From contig NC_049907.1 in the NCBI RefSeq assembly GCF_001411555.2, positions 34,927,866 through 34,991,865 of the forward strand: a stretch of 64,000 bases of DNA, given 5' to 3'. The notes below the pieces were generated by a model. It had not been told where the DNA came from and made no database searches. It was given only the letters and a program-made list of their open reading frames with translations. Each line of letters begins with the position of its first letter. The first letter of the stretch is position 1. Both the position numbers and the translations under genes were made by a program. Source of the stretch: Juglans regia. Its lineage: Eukaryota; Streptophyta; Magnoliopsida; Fagales; Juglandaceae. Shown piece after piece: positions 11,879 through 23,356 of this stretch.

Positions 11879-13435
11879 GGCTATGTTTGGGTACCAAACA
11901 TTTCTCAACACTTTTCAAGTATTCTCGTACTTTTGAAAATACTTCACATGCCAAACAACTTAAAATACTCTCAATGGGACCCACAAACCCACTTCAATCT
12001 CTATTTATAACTATTCACAAACATTCTATAATACTTATCACTATTATATATAAATAAAAAATAAAATCACTATAATATTTATCACTATTAAATATAAAAA
12101 AAAATATTATAATATATAAATAAAAAAAATCACTATAATATATAAATAAAAAATAAAATCACTATAATATTTATCACTATTAAATATAAATAAAAAAATC
12201 ATTATAATATATAAATAATAAAAAATCACTATAATATATAAATAATCACTATTATATATAAATAAAAAATAAAATCACTATAATATATAAATAAAAAATA
12301 TCATATAATATATAAATAAAAAAAATCACTATAATATATAAATAAAAAATAAAATCACTATAATATATAAATAAAAAATAAAATCACTATAATATATAAA
12401 TAAAAAATAAAATTACTATAATCACTATTAAATATAAATAAAAAATAAAATCACTATAATATATAAATAAAAAATAAAATCACTATAATATATAAATAAA
12501 AAATATTTATAACTATTATATATAAATAAAAAATAAAATCGCTATAATATATAAATAAAAAATAAAATCACTATAATATATAAATATAAAATCACTATAA
12601 TATTTATCACTATTAAATAAAAAAAAAAATCATTATAATATATAAATAATAAATAAAATCACTATAATATATAAATAATAAATAAAATCACTATAATATT
12701 TATCACTATTAAATATAAAAAAAATCATTATAATATATAAATAAATAAAAATCACTATAATATATAAATAAAAAATATTTATCACTATTATATATAAATA
12801 AAAAATAAAATCGCTATAATATATAAATAAAAAATAAAATCACTATAATATATCACTATTAAATATAAATAAAAATAAAATCATTATAATATATAAATAA
12901 AAAATAAAATCACTATAATATATAAATAAAAAATAAAATCACTATTATATATAAATAAAAAATAAACTACTATAATATTTATCACTATTATATATAAATT
13001 AAAAATAAAATCACTATAATATATAAATAAAAAATAACATTACTATAATATTTATAAATATTATATATATATAAATAAAATCATTATAATATTTATCACA
13101 ATTATATATAAATTAAAAATAAAATCATTATACTATTTATCATTATTATATATAAAATTAAAATAAAATCACTACAATATTTATTAATATTAAAAAATCA
13201 CTATAATAAAATCATTATAATATTTATTACTAAAAATAAAATCACTATAATATTTATGGGACCCACACATTTTTCAACTACCTACTCAAAAGTCAATAAC
13301 TCAACATACTTCAAAGATCCAAACAACTCAAAATACTCTCTCAATGGGACCCACAAACTCACTCCAATCTCTACTCATAACTATTCACAAACATTCTTAA
13401 CACTTATCAACACTTTTCAACACCCAAACGTACCC
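11879..13435. mobile_element. Tourist-like MITE enlarged by an internal tandem array (copy 1)
   Basis: Left end GGCTATGTTTGGGT and right end ACCCAAACGTACC are inverted relatives, with TTA on both outer sides (11876-11878, 13436-13438). About 150 bp next to each end is ordinary unique sequence, including CTCAATGGGACCCACAAAC near both ends. Between 12030 and 13258 it is almost pure repeat of short units built from ATCACTATAATATATAAAT and AAAAAATAAA, in variable 29- to 60-bp periods. No coding potential. It interrupts the LINE ORF1. Confidence 0.8.
12030..13258. repeat. AT-rich tandem array inside MITE copy 1
   Basis: Degenerate head-to-tail units with core ATCACTATAATAT followed by ATAAATAAAAAATAAA, alternately with TTATCACTATTAAATAT. 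The period varies between about 29 bp and about 45-60 bp, suggesting several rounds of unequal expansion. Spacing is not spacer/repeat-like. Confidence 0.9.
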
Positions 13436-13900
13436 TTAGTCTTACATGTTTTCAGATTATGTCCTTACAGTTTACAGCAAGAACAAAAGGCTGGCAGAGT
13501 TTCATATTCAACTTCTTAGAATATACTTGCAGGCTGTCTTGGCGTTCCAATCCAAAAGGAAGATATTGGCTCTTAATCAATATTCATAAGGACACAAACT
13601 CGCGCACCATCAGTTCTTGTTGCACATCTCGTTGCATTATCCCTACGTAAAAATGTACCTATCAGAGCCACTATATTCCTGAGGTATGATTCCTGATAAA
13701 GATTCGGTGGAAGGCCAGGTAGCATAAGCCACACTGGCACCTGCGCAGGTTCCTCATCTTTTTGAAACTCCACTATCCAATGAAATGCCCGGTATGCAGC
13801 CCCTTCAATATCACAACTTTTAGGAAATCTTTTTCATTCGAGAAGTGTACAAAAACATTTCTTGGCCGGCGCATCACAAATACCACAGGCTGCGTCGAAA

Positions 13901-14364
13901 AGTAATGTTTTGAATACCGTACCGGACGTCGTACTGGTCAAGGCACTGAAACGAAATATTTCGATATCGGTACCGTTTCGGGATAGCGTTTCGGGATAGT
14001 CGATATATAAATAAATTATATATATAAATATATATAAAAATTATATTCTAAAATAATAGTCTATATATAAATAAATTATATATAAATACATATATATAAA
14101 AATTATAAATAGTTTAGTTTGAATTATGAGTTAAAAAATAAGTTTGTAGTTTGAAAAAACGGGAAAAAAAAAAAAAAAAACACAGGCCGAAATATCGGCC
14201 GGTACTGGCCGAAATATGGTATAGGCCGAAATTTAGTCCGGTATGGCCGGTACGGTCGGTATTTTAGCCGGTACGGAACATATATAGTACCTGTACCGGC
14301 CGGACGGCCGAAACGAAAAATTTCGACCGTATCGGTCGGTACGGTACAAAATTTAAAACACTGG
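13901..14364. mobile_element. MITE with TGTTTTRAATA...TACCGTACCG ends, Mutator-like
   Basis: Left end ATGTTTTGAATACCGTACCG and right end (reverse complement) GTGTTTTAAATTTTGTACCG form imperfect inverted ends. CGGTACGG/CGGCCGGTAC words recur through an otherwise AT-rich interior. Flanks GTCGAAAAG and GGTTGAAAG resemble a decayed 9-bp duplication, as made by Mutator-like elements. It splits the DUF4283 frame of the LINE between WGLST and QPVV, which confirms both edges closely. Confidence 0.65.
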
Positions 14365-14842
14365 TTGAAAGACCCCATCGGCTATGTATAAAACCTCTAA
14401 TACGATCCAAAGAAGGCCTCTGCCACAAGAACTTCAAGACTAACGAAAACCGAAACGGAACCGCAGATCAATCCAGCTCTTCCTTTGTAAACTGCACAAA
14501 TACTTCTCCCTCAACATGCTTAGGCTGCCGAAGCGGAACACTGACCTCCGAGATAGCCTGAGGCGGAGTTTTCAATAAGTCCACAAAAGTCCTCTACCAG
14601 ACTGGAAGACGTGGTGGGGGTTGGGAACCCCCTGCCTTAGCCATGCGCTTCCGTGAAGCCCCTCCCTAGTCAGGGAGTAGAACCTCACACATAAGGCTTA
14701 CGACGAACGTAGTCCTGCTTGGAGCGTCGTAGCGTAGCTTGTATTGTTGTGTTAAAAATTACGTTTCTTGGAGTGTTTAACCTTCATGTTATTGGCCGAT
14801 ATGTAATGAAACTCAAAATTCAAACATATTCGAGTATGACTT

Positions 14843-15543
14843 GAGCTTGAACATACGGCTTATTTATTCGAATGCGAGCTTAATATTGTTCCAAAAATGC
14901 TAAATTTATCGAAAGTTGGGTTTCGAAATATTTTTTTTTATTTAGTGATTAATGAAGCATTTTTTAATCATGTTGTGAACTTTTTATTTTTTTAAAAAAT
15001 ATTTATGATGATTAAAAAAATAAAAAAAAATAAAAAAAAATATTGTTCGGAACACTTCTTCATGAGATTTTTTCGATGACTCTAGAAGGACTCATATTGT
15101 TCACGATCTACTTAAATTTGATAAAACTGAATTCGGTAATTTTCATATGTAATCTAGACAATACGATTTCTTAATAAATAGGGAAATAGTTATGATTTTT
15201 TTTTTTTACTCGGGGAAATAGTTATGATACAAACATTAGAGAACTTGCACGGATCGTAAACGGACGTAGACAACCAAAGAAAGGCTATATTTATATACAC
15301 AGTAACTTTGGGAAATATTCCATAAAAAAAAAAAAAAAAAAAACTTTCGTAAAGATAAAATAACTCTCAATAGAACGTAGGAAAATGATAAAATAACTAC
15401 CCTTTACAAATTTTCTTACAACTTTCTAATTAAATAATATTTTTTCAAATATTTATTTTAATTTTGATTTTAATTTCTTGCGTTTAAAATCTAAAAGATA
15501 TTATTTTGCGAGACGTTGTAAATAAATTATAGTTGGATTGTAA
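14843..15543. other. Noncoding DNA between LINE and next MITE
   Basis: AT-rich sequence with homopolymer runs (for example A18 near 15325-15345). No gene, RNA or repeat boundary recognised. Confidence 0.6.
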
Positions 15544-15917
15544 GGGCTTGTTTGGGAAGTGAGATGATGAGATGATAATTTTGTGAATAATAATAAGATA
15601 ATTTGTGAATAGTAGTGAAAGAGTTTAAATTGATTATTTTTTAGATTTTGAAAAATGAGATAAAAAAAGTTGAATAAAAAATATTATAAAATTAAAATAT
15701 TGTAATAATATAGTTTTATAATATTATTTTTGTTTGTAGATTTGAAAAAGTTAGAATTGTTTTTTATTTTATTTGAAAGTTTGAAAAAATTGTAATGATT
15801 AGTTTAAAAATATTGTAATGATTAGTTTGAAAATTTTGTATTTGAATTATGTTTGAAAATAAGATTAGATGAGATCAAATGAGATCAAATGATAATTTTG
15901 TATCACATCTAAGACCC
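15544..15917. mobile_element. Tourist-like MITE
   Basis: Starts GGGCTTGTTTGGG after TAA (15541-15543) and ends CTAAGACCC before TAA (15918-15920). The interior has GAGATGATGAGATGA and GAGATCAAATGAGATC tracts and the AATAGTAGTGAAA block that also occurs in MITE A. No coding capacity. Confidence 0.65.
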
Positions 15918-16228
15918 TAAACCTACCCTATGGCTATTATCTCCCATGTCATCAAATGCGAGCATCTTGTAATGTGATCATTTTCTTAATCAAATGCAAG
16001 GACGATGCCATGTCATCCTAAACACTTAGTTTTAGCTCAACAATCCAAATCAACCTAACTATGCATATTAAAACATAAATGATATTTGTAGTTTTAGGTC
16101 GAGTGTAAAAGTTTCATGTATTTCTTTAAAAAAAAAGTGCGTAAATCGAAAATTCATATGAAAAAAATTATTTTTTAAATGGTAGATCCCACTTTTTTTC
16201 AAACGAAATGCGTAAGACTTGCACACCC

Positions 16229-17916
16229 TAATGTTTGGGTAGCAAAGTCTTCTCAACACTTTTCAAGCATTCTCGTACTTTTGAAAATACTTCACATGCC
16301 AAACAATTTAAAATACTCTCAATGAGACCCACAAACATACTTCAATCTCTATTCATAACTATTCACAAACATTCTATAATATTTATCACAATTATATATA
16401 AATAAAAAATAAAATCACTATAATATTTATCACTATTAAATATAAATAAAAAATAAAATCACTATAATATTTATCACTATTATATATAAATAAAAAATAA
16501 TTTCACTATAATATTTATTTATATTATATATAAAAATAAAATCATAATAATATTTATCCAAATTAAATATAAATAAAAAATAAAATCACAATAATATTTA
16601 TCACTATTATATTAAAATAAAAAATAAAATCACTATAATATTTATCACTATTATATATAAATAAATAATAAATAATATTTCTCACTATTAAATATAAATA
16701 AAAAATAAAGTCATTATAATATTTATCACTATTCTATATAAATAAAAAATAATTTCACTATAATATTTATTTATATTATATATAAATAAAAAATAAAATC
16801 ACTATAATATTTATCCCTATTAAATATAAATAAAAAATAAAAACACTATAATATTTATCACTATCATATATAAATAAAAATAAAATCACTATAATATTTA
16901 TCACTATTAAATGTAAATAAAAAATAATTTCACTATAATATTTATCACTATTATATAGAAATAAAAAATAATTTTACTATCATATTTATCACCGTTATAT
17001 ATAAATAAAAAATAAAATCAATATAATATTTATCACTATTATATATAAATAAAAAATAATTTCACTATAATATTTATCACAGTTATATATTAATAAAAAA
17101 TAATTTCACTGTAATATTTATCACAGTTATATATAAATAAAAAATAAAATCACTATAATATTTATCACCATTAAATATAAATAAAAAATAAAATCATTAT
17201 AATATTTATCACAATTATATATAAATAAAAAATAATTTCACTATAATATTTATTTATATTATATATAAATAAAAAATAAAATCACTATAATATTTATTCC
17301 TATTAAATATAAATGAAAAATAAAATCACTGTAATATTTATCACTGTTATATATAAATAAAAAATAAAATCACTATAATATTTATCACTGTTATATATAA
17401 ATAAAAAATAAAATCACTATAATATTTATCACTGTTATATATAAATAAAAAATAAAATCACTATAATGTTTATCATTATTAAATATAAATAAAAAATAAA
17501 ATTACTATAATGTTTATCACTATTAAATATAAATAAAAAATAAAATCACTATAATATTTATCACTATTATATATAAATAAAAAAGTAAAATCACTATAAT
17601 ATTTATCACTATTATATATATATAAAATATTTAGACAATATAATATTTATCACTATTATATATAAAATAAAATAAAATCACTATAATATTTATTACTATT
17701 ATATATAAATAAAATCATTAGTAAAAAAAATCAATCATTGATGGGGCCCACACATTTTTCAATTATCTATCCAAAAGTCAACAACTCAACATATTTTATA
17801 CATCCAAACAACTCAAAATACTCTCAGTGAGACCCACAAACCCACATCAATCTCTACTTATAACTATTCACAAACATTTTCAACACTTTTTAGATATTCT
17901 CACTACCCAAACATTA
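16229..17916. mobile_element. MITE enlarged by an internal tandem array (copy 2)
   Basis: Ends TAATGTTTGGGTAG and CTACCCAAACATTA are a perfect 14-bp inverted repeat if the outer TA is counted. The 100-150 bp next to each end closely match copy 1 (CTCAACACTTTTCAAG, ACTTCACATGCCAAACAA, GACCCACAAAC, CCACACATTTTTCAA), so this is the same family. The interior from about 16385 to 17730 is a tandem array. Target duplication is unclear: TA fits, TTA does not. Confidence 0.78.
16385..17730. repeat. AT-rich tandem array inside MITE copy 2
   Basis: Units of about 44 bp built from ATAAAAAATAAAATCACTAT, AATATTTATCACTATTATAT and small variants (TTTCACTATAATA, ACTGTTATAT, ACTATTAAAT). The unit is longer and more regular than in copy 1, so the two arrays grew at least partly independently. 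Confidence 0.9.
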
Positions 17917-18097
17917 TTGTATCTAGTATTACTTTAAGAGTAATGTTATTTGAAAGTCTTTATACTAAACACCATCCACGTGGTATAATTTAATTTTGAA
18001 GATAAGTTTTAAAATTTGAATCTTACAAATCAAATTATGTTATATAAATTATGTGTAGTGTAAAGATCTTCAAATACAATTATTCATTACTCTAAGG

Positions 18098-18682
18098 TGT
18101 TGTAATATATTGTGCAAACACACATACATAACGATGACAAATAAAATTAAAACAATAACGATCAAGTACACAACGCATAATATATGTTGTTCGACAAATT
18201 GCCTATGTCTACAAAACTGCAGAAATCTTATTAACAGAGGATATTATAATCACTCAATCTCAACTTACACTCTCTAGGACTTTTTGATCTCTCATACAAT
18301 ATGCACTCACTTGACAATTGTTCTCTCTCAAAATATGTTGAAAATTTGTACAAAACAAGTCAAATATGACATATATATAGTAAACGGCACTGTAAATCCT
18401 AATCTGGCAAAATCTGTGTTCTTCACTCAAGCGGCATGTTGAGCGTGCATCGAGCGAACGACAAAAATAACATTGGCTTGAGCAGGGTTCGAGCGAACAC
18501 TAGGATTTGTGTCTCACTTGAGCTCATTATCACACGAGACTCTAGCGAACTCAATAGTTGTTTTTTGCCAGAGCCCATTGTCGAGCGAACTCAAGGGTTG
18601 AGTTTCGCTCGATCGCACGTCGAGCAAATACTATGTTTCTCGATTTTCAACTCCAAAACCAGTCTCCACATACACCCCAACA
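18098..18682 (-). repeat. 3' LTR of the copia element
   Basis: 585 bp, aligned along its length with 20991-21568. It shares the TTATTAACAGAGGA block, the CACTCTCTAGGACTTTTT region and repeats of the form CTCGAGCGAAC/TTCGCTCGA between 18420 and 18630. Confidence 0.9.
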
Positions 18683-18768
18683 ATCTCTCACTTAGAGACT
18701 GGTTCTCCATGTGCCAGCCACTATTTTCAGCCAAACCTTATCATCTCTGCACCTCACAGCTCCCGTCT

Positions 18769-19206
18769 TCAAGTCAGAAGACGCACTGAAGTCAAGCCCG
18801 ACTTTAGTGTTCCACGTACATTGCTCTTAGTCAGCACATCCACAAGGCGACTCACAACTCCCACTACACTAGGAGTATTTGATCTCGAACCGATTTTAGC
18901 AATCTCATCCAACTTTTCCAGGCTTACATGAGGAACAACAAAGCTGACTCCTTTTAGCTTCCTCACATGTTTTGTGCGATCAAATTTGACTTTTTGCACT
19001 ATCGTATTTCCCTGCACATCACTGGACTCTGATGTTAAATACAACGAGTTAGATCTCTTACCATGCGCTAGAACCAGTGCACCTTTAGTGATCTTCCAAA
19101 CTCCTCCAAAAAACGCTATTGCAAAACCGCTATTATCAAATTGTCTCATAGAGATCAGATTTTTTGTTAGATCTGGAACGTGTTTGACTTGTTGTAAGTT
19201 CCACAC
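18769..19206 (-). pseudogene. Copia pol remnant (pre-integrase region)
   Basis: Minus-strand frame reads WNLQQVKHVPDLTKNLIS and GGVWKITKGALVLAHGK, the segment between protease and GAG-pre-integrase domain in plant copia polyproteins. It then passes into a short tail (VLTKSNVRGTLKSGLTS) and stops near the 3' LTR. No integrase, RT or RNase H motifs follow. Confidence 0.8.
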
Positions 19207-19509
19207 GCCCCTATTTGGATGTAATGGGAGTGGGTGAGCACATCACTCCCACTACATCCAGTGCCTCTCCATCAGCTGTATATATTTTTTTTAAAATCAC
19301 CAATAACATAATTCTGCATGATTTCTAGATGTGAGGTGCTATGGAACGAAGCCTCTGAATCCAACACTCAATCATCAATCGGACTATGCACTATAAAAAG
19401 TAAGGTATCATGAATCTCTTATGCCACTCTATTCACCGCTTCATCCTCAACAGTTTATTGATTCCTATAGTTTTTCTTGATGTGGCCCAGCTTGCCACAA
19501 CTCTAACAT

Positions 19510-20268
19510 GTGATCAGCTGCCTAGATCACCAGATCTCATCTTGCTCTTTTCCCTGCTCTTGAAGTTTGATCTATCATATACTCTGCCCCGATTGTCAAC
19601 ATTCAAGGCAAATCCTGAACACAAGAACTTACTCAAGTCACTCATACGTAGTACCTCTTTAGTAAAAACCATGTCACGTATGTCATCAGAGTTCAGTTTC
19701 ATCTTGCTAGCTGAACTACTCACAACCATACTCAGAGCCTCCCAACTATTTAGCAACGATGCCAACAGAATCAACGCTCTGATCTCATCATCAAACTCAA
19801 TCTCTACAGAAGACAGTTGATTTGTGATCGTATTGAATTCATTCAGGTGTTGGGCTACAAACATACATTCCGACATCTTCACATTGAACAATTTCTTCAT
19901 CAAGTGCACTTTATTGTTCGCCGACGGCTTTTCATACATACCTGACTAAGTCGGCATAAGATTCACTGTGATTATCTCCTTATCGACATTATGTGCCACT
20001 GTTCTGGATAAGGTTAGTCAAACAATCTCTAAAACCTGTCGATCTAATAGGGTCCACTCAACACCATCCATGCTCTTCGGTACAGGTGTAAAAAAAATCG
20101 AAAAGCTGAAAAACTAGATCGAATCAGTCAAATTGGTTCGGTTTTAGACCGATCCGATCCGGAACCGATTTCCGTAGTGGCCAAACCGGCCGGAACCAAT
20201 CCGGTTCCAGTTTTAAGCTTTTTAGGATCGGACCGGTTCCATATAATATATATTTTAAATTATTATTT

Positions 20269-20300
<32 letters not shown>

Positions 20301-20953
20301 ATAATAATATCAATTAGTTTAAAAATAAATTGAAATTGTAAAACTTTAAACTGAATAAATCACATCAACATTTTTTTTTAAATCAATAGCAAACGAAAAA
20401 CTGATTGGATTGACGGGCATCTAAAAGGCTCTGCATGTGGGTGTGAAGATCTGAAGTTGCCCTTGATTGTAAAATCCAGAGCTGTGGCTGTAGCTCTTAG
20501 CTACCGTTTCTACTTTTGGTCTACATGTCTGGATCTTTTTCTCCATTTTATTTTTAGTTTCCTTTGCATTGTGAAGTTTGGTGCTTACATCTCCGATACT
20601 TCAATGGTTTCTTGTTTGTAGTTTTTTTATAAACATATATATTTTTTTTTATAAATTTGCATTTTATTAAAACCTGAAAACCAGACCAGAATTGGTAAAA
20701 TTAGATGTATCAATTTAGGGGAGTAACCAATGCGTAATCAATTTTTTAAAATACAAAACCGATACATACTAGTTTGGTCCTAAATTTTGTTCAAAACCCG
20801 ACCCGTTACACTCTTACTCTCCAACTTCTTTTCCAATAATGAAAGATGAAGTCTCTTCCCATAGAGATAGTCCTCGATCTGCATCTTTTAATACCCAAAA
20901 TCAGTGCCGTCGAACTTCTTGATCCCAGGTGCTTTCACTTTATCTTCAGCCAT
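19510..20953 (-). pseudogene. Copia gag remnant (UBN2-type), interrupted
   Basis: ATG at 20953 reads MAEDKVKAPGIKKFDGTDFGY then a stop where WKMQ is usual, and QIEDYLYGKRLHL. The frame is broken by a roughly 730-bp insert, then resumes as SMDGVEWTLLDRQVL and (19939-19514) MYEKPSANNKVHLMKKLFN and LNEFNTITNQLSSVEIEFDD, the classic gag-polypeptide signature. Two further stops occur between 20040 and 19940. Non-functional. Confidence 0.85.
20083..20816. mobile_element. Small DNA transposon inserted in copia gag (hAT-like MITE, tentative)
   Basis: The gag frame breaks at both edges, so an insertion is certain. Ends read ACAGGTGTAAAA and TTACACTCTTA, weakly inverted. The interior starts with CGGTTTTAGACCGATCCG and CCAAACCGGCCGGAACC words typical of plant hAT-like MITEs. 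AAGAG sits at both edges, possibly what remains of an 8-bp duplication. Confidence 0.5.
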
Positions 20954-20990
20954 CGCTCTCCTTCAGATATAACCTGGCTCTGATACTAGT

Positions 20991-21568
20991 TGTTGTGAAA
21001 TGTTGTACAAATACACACACACACAACGATAACAAATAAAGTAAAAGCAATCATGATCAAGCACACGACGCACAATATACGTGGTTCAGCAAATTGTCTA
21101 TATTCATAGAGCTGCAAAAATCTTATTAACAGAGGAGATTACAATCACTAAATTTCAACTCATATTCTCTAGGTCTTTTTGCTCTTTCACACAATATACA
21201 CTCACTAAATAATTGTTCTCTATCAAAATAGGTTGAAAAGTAGTACAAAACAAGTCAAATATGACATATATAGCAAATGACATTGAAAATCCTAATATGA
21301 CAAAATTTGCGTTATCCGCTCGAGCAGCTTATTGAGCGTGCATCGAGTGAACGGGCAAAACAACATTGACTCAAGTAGTGTGTCGAGCGGGGCTAGAGCA
21401 GTGTGTCGAACGGGACTCGAGCGAATACTAGGTTTTGTCTCGCTCAAGATTACTGTCACGCGGGACTTGATCAAACTTACGAGTTGAGCTTTGCTCGAGC
21501 TCACGTTGAGGAAACACTCCGTTTCTCGATTTTCAGCTCCGAAACCAGTCTTCACATACACCCCAACA
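20991..21568 (-). repeat. 5' LTR of the copia element
   Basis: 578 bp, partner of 18098-18682. On the minus strand it runs TGTTGGGGTGTATGTGAAG to CATTTCACAACA. It contains GCTCGAGC/TCGAGCGAAT motifs between 21318 and 21510 and a CACACACACACA stretch near its end. Confidence 0.9.
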
Positions 21569-21900
21569 TAAGGCCCCCCCGTTTGGTTTCACAGATGGTC
21601 TCAACCCATCACATCTCATTTCAACATCCAGACACCATTAAAATATAAACACTTTTCAATTTCAATTTCAAATTTTCAACGGTTTCAAATAATCATTATT
21701 TAATCTTTACAACTTTTACAAACTTTCAAACAAAACACAAAAAATAATTCAAACTTTTTCAAATCTCAAAACAAAAATAATATTAACAAATTATATTCTA
21801 ATAATATTTTAAATTTATAATATTTTTATTCAACCTTTTCTCTCTAATTTCTCAAAACCCCATAACATATCTTAATTTAAATAGTTTCACTACTATTCAC
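21569..21900. mobile_element. Tourist-like MITE, left end intact, right end unclear
   Basis: TAA then GGCCCCCCCGTTTGGTTTCA begins directly at the copia border, followed by CAACCCATCACATCTCATTTCAACATCCA and the AATAATATTAACAAATTATATTC block of the family. No matching right terminus was found before 21910. Confidence 0.5.
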
Positions 21901-22072
21901 AAAAGAAAATGCTAAATGTATTTAAAAAAAAACTTACAAAAAATTTATTTTTCCACATGTCAGCTATTGATATGCTAAAAATCAAGAGATTTAAATTTCA
22001 AAAGAAAATTAACAAAATGAGTATTGTAAGTAAATATGTAAGTACATATAACATTACTCATTCACAAACTAG

Positions 22073-22358
22073 GCATGCTTGGATACAAAGATGGTTTCAA
22101 CTTATCTCAACTCATCTCATCTAATCATTACAATTTTTTCAAATTCTGACACAAAATATAATAAATAATTTAACTTTTTCAAAGTTCAAAACAATAATAA
22201 TATTAAAAAATAATATTCTAACAATATTTTATTCAACTTTTAACTTTTAACTTTCATCTCAATTCATCTCATCTCAACTCATTATTCAAAACTCACAATC
22301 TCATTATTATTCACATATTTTTTTTTATCTCATCTCATTTATATAATCAAACTAGGTC
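22073..22358. mobile_element. Tourist-like MITE
   Basis: Left GGCATGCTTGGATACAAAG and right ATAATCAAACTAGGTC are inverted relatives. The interior is full of ATCTCAACTCATCTCATC and AATAATATTAAAAAATAATA tracts, as in MITE B. The rest up to 22980 is noncoding, with no other feature seen. Confidence 0.6.
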
Positions 22359-22980
22359 TAATTCTTACTGGCCCAATTTGGTTTGGGAACAACTTTGAGC
22401 AAACCGAAAAGTCCATTGTTCGATGTCAAAATCACTTGAGGCCCAATCTTCATACCCATAAGGAGGCTATATATTGGGCGGATGGGGTTAAGGTCTCGAC
22501 CCATTTTGTGGTAGCCCATTACTGACTAATGAAGGAACTTTTATCGTTTTTCTTCCCATTCATTTCTCACCACTCATTTACTGATCGTTATTGTGAAGTT
22601 TTGCACGAAAAAAAGAGTCCAATGGATAATAATGCATTGGTCATTTCCACGATTATTCACTCAAGTGCAGGCAGATTAGTTGAATAGTATTTTTAGAATT
22701 AAATAAAGTTCTCGTCATTCTCCTGTAAAGCATTGAAATTGGAAGGGAAAAACTGATATTAGGCTTTAAAACTTTGATGCAAAATTGCAACTTTTATTAG
22801 CAAAAGCGAAACGGTACGTACATGCACCTTACAAAAAAGCTAAAATACACGTAGTATATATATAGACTCAGCAAGAGTACTGTAGTGATCAACTCTATAT
22901 ATAGTTTAATACATACATATGTATATATGTTAACTCAAAACATTTATTTAGGCGCGCCTGATGCTAATTAGGTTAGTGGT

Positions 22981-23292
22981 TCAAACCCAGATTGCTCCAG
23001 CGCGTTGGAGCATTGGTTTTAAGGAGCGCCTGAGATGGAGGCTCATCACCTCGTTGGTTCCACCCACCAGTTCACCGCCGATGAACACCGCCGGCACGCT
23101 CGGGTTACACCCAAGCCTGAGAAGAGCTTGCTCGATCTCCCTCCCTCTCGGAATCTCATCCACCTCGTGGACTGCGGCGTTCACCCCAAACTCGGTGATG
23201 AAGAGAGTCTTGATGGTGTGGCACATGCAGCAGGAGCTCCTGCTGAAGATCACCACGGGCCTCTCTGATGTCATGTTTGAGACTCTCTCCAT
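22981..23292 (-). CDS. CC-type (ROXY-class) glutaredoxin, 103 residues
   Basis: Single-exon minus-strand gene starting MERVSNM and ending in TGA at 22981-22983. It has the plant-specific active site CCMC at residues 21-24 after VVIFSRSS, the VP of the glutathione site at 66-67 (SVPAVFIGG), and GG at 72-73. Length is normal for the class. I chose the ATG at 23292 because the longer reading starts at TTG. ROXY-type glutaredoxins work in the nucleus with TGA bZIP factors in development and stress responses. The usual C-terminus ALWL reads AIWV, and the region that is LxxLL in relatives reads LKPML, so TGA/TOPLESS contacts may differ. An extra residue lies after LF (FITEFGV). A second family member lies divergently at 34597. 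Confidence 0.93.
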   Translation of the reverse strand: MERVSNMTSERPVVIFSRSSCCMCHTIKTLFITEFGVNAAVHEVDEIPRGREIEQALLRLGCNPSVPAVFIGGELVGGTNEVMSLHLRRSLKPMLQRAGAIWV

Positions 23293-23322
23293 TGCCGATA
23301 TTGCAGAAGGCAACTAGCTCTA

Positions 23323-23323
<1 letters not shown>

Positions 23324-23354
<31 letters not shown>
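23324..23354. repeat. (AT)n microsatellite in the glutaredoxin leader
   Basis: About 15 AT units between the ATG and the predicted transcription start of the first glutaredoxin. Confidence 0.9.

Positions 23355-23356
<2 letters not shown>

Larger units (their letters stand above)
11251..14644 (-). pseudogene. LINE ORF1 (DUF4283 / zinc-knuckle gag-like protein), broken by two MITEs
   Basis: Minus-strand ATG at 14644 opens MAKAGGSQPPPRLPVW, then a stop, TFVDLLKTPPQ and a DUF4283-like block (SLDRIRGFIHSRWGLST). After the inserted MITE the frame resumes as QPVVFVMRRPRNVFVHF and, one frame over, VPVWLMLPGLPPNLYQESYL. The second MITE splits it again at 13436. The tail (11847-11251) is acidic and Ser/Glu-rich and ends in an Arg/Lys cluster (RRLRSSTRVPSRPSK). 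ORF1 proteins of this kind bind RNA in the LINE particle. Several stops make it a pseudogene. Confidence 0.8.
10293..14826 (-). mobile_element. LINE (non-LTR retrotransposon), RT-deleted, with 16-bp target duplication
   Basis: The element runs right to left. Its 5' end at 14826 adjoins TATTCGAGTATGACTT (14827-14842), and its 3' poly(A) (poly-T on plus, 10291-10305) adjoins TATTCGAGTACGACTT (10277-10292): 15 of 16 bases agree, a target-primed duplication. The 3' end carries a TTTCCTCCGCC...TGAGG...TTATTAATAAA motif seen in plant LINE tails. A DUF4283-type ORF1 is followed by an apurinic-type endonuclease, but reverse transcriptase and RNase H are absent: endonuclease runs straight into the 3' UTR near 10520. 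Two MITEs sit inside (11879-13435, 13901-14364), leaving about 2.5 kb of LINE. It cannot move by itself. Confidence 0.88.
18098..21568 (-). mobile_element. Ty1-copia LTR retrotransposon, internally deleted, TAAGG target duplication
   Basis: Two same-direction LTRs, 18098-18682 (3') and 20991-21568 (5'), each begin TGTTGGGGTGTATGTG and end in ACAACA or similar when read on the minus strand. TAAGG occurs directly outside both ends (18093-18097 and 21569-21573). Just inside the 5' LTR is ACTAGTATCAGAGCC, the usual initiator-Met tRNA primer region, and AAGTGAGAGAT precedes the 3' LTR as polypurine tract. The 2.3-kb interior carries gag and a small pre-integrase piece; protease to RNase H are lost. 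A foreign insert lies at about 20083-20816. Confidence 0.92.

Noticed and set aside
12030..17730. Repeat arrays that could be mistaken for CRISPR
   Set aside because: There are no unique spacers of constant length, the units are degenerate AT-rich tandem repeats, and the genome is a plant.
18436..18789. Plus-strand open frame of 117 codons
   Set aside because: It lies inside the copia 3' LTR on the opposite strand, and a similar shadow occurs in the 5' LTR.
23293..23313. Longer N-terminus for the first glutaredoxin
   Set aside because: It would have to begin at TTG; the ATG at 23292 gives the normal family start MERV.
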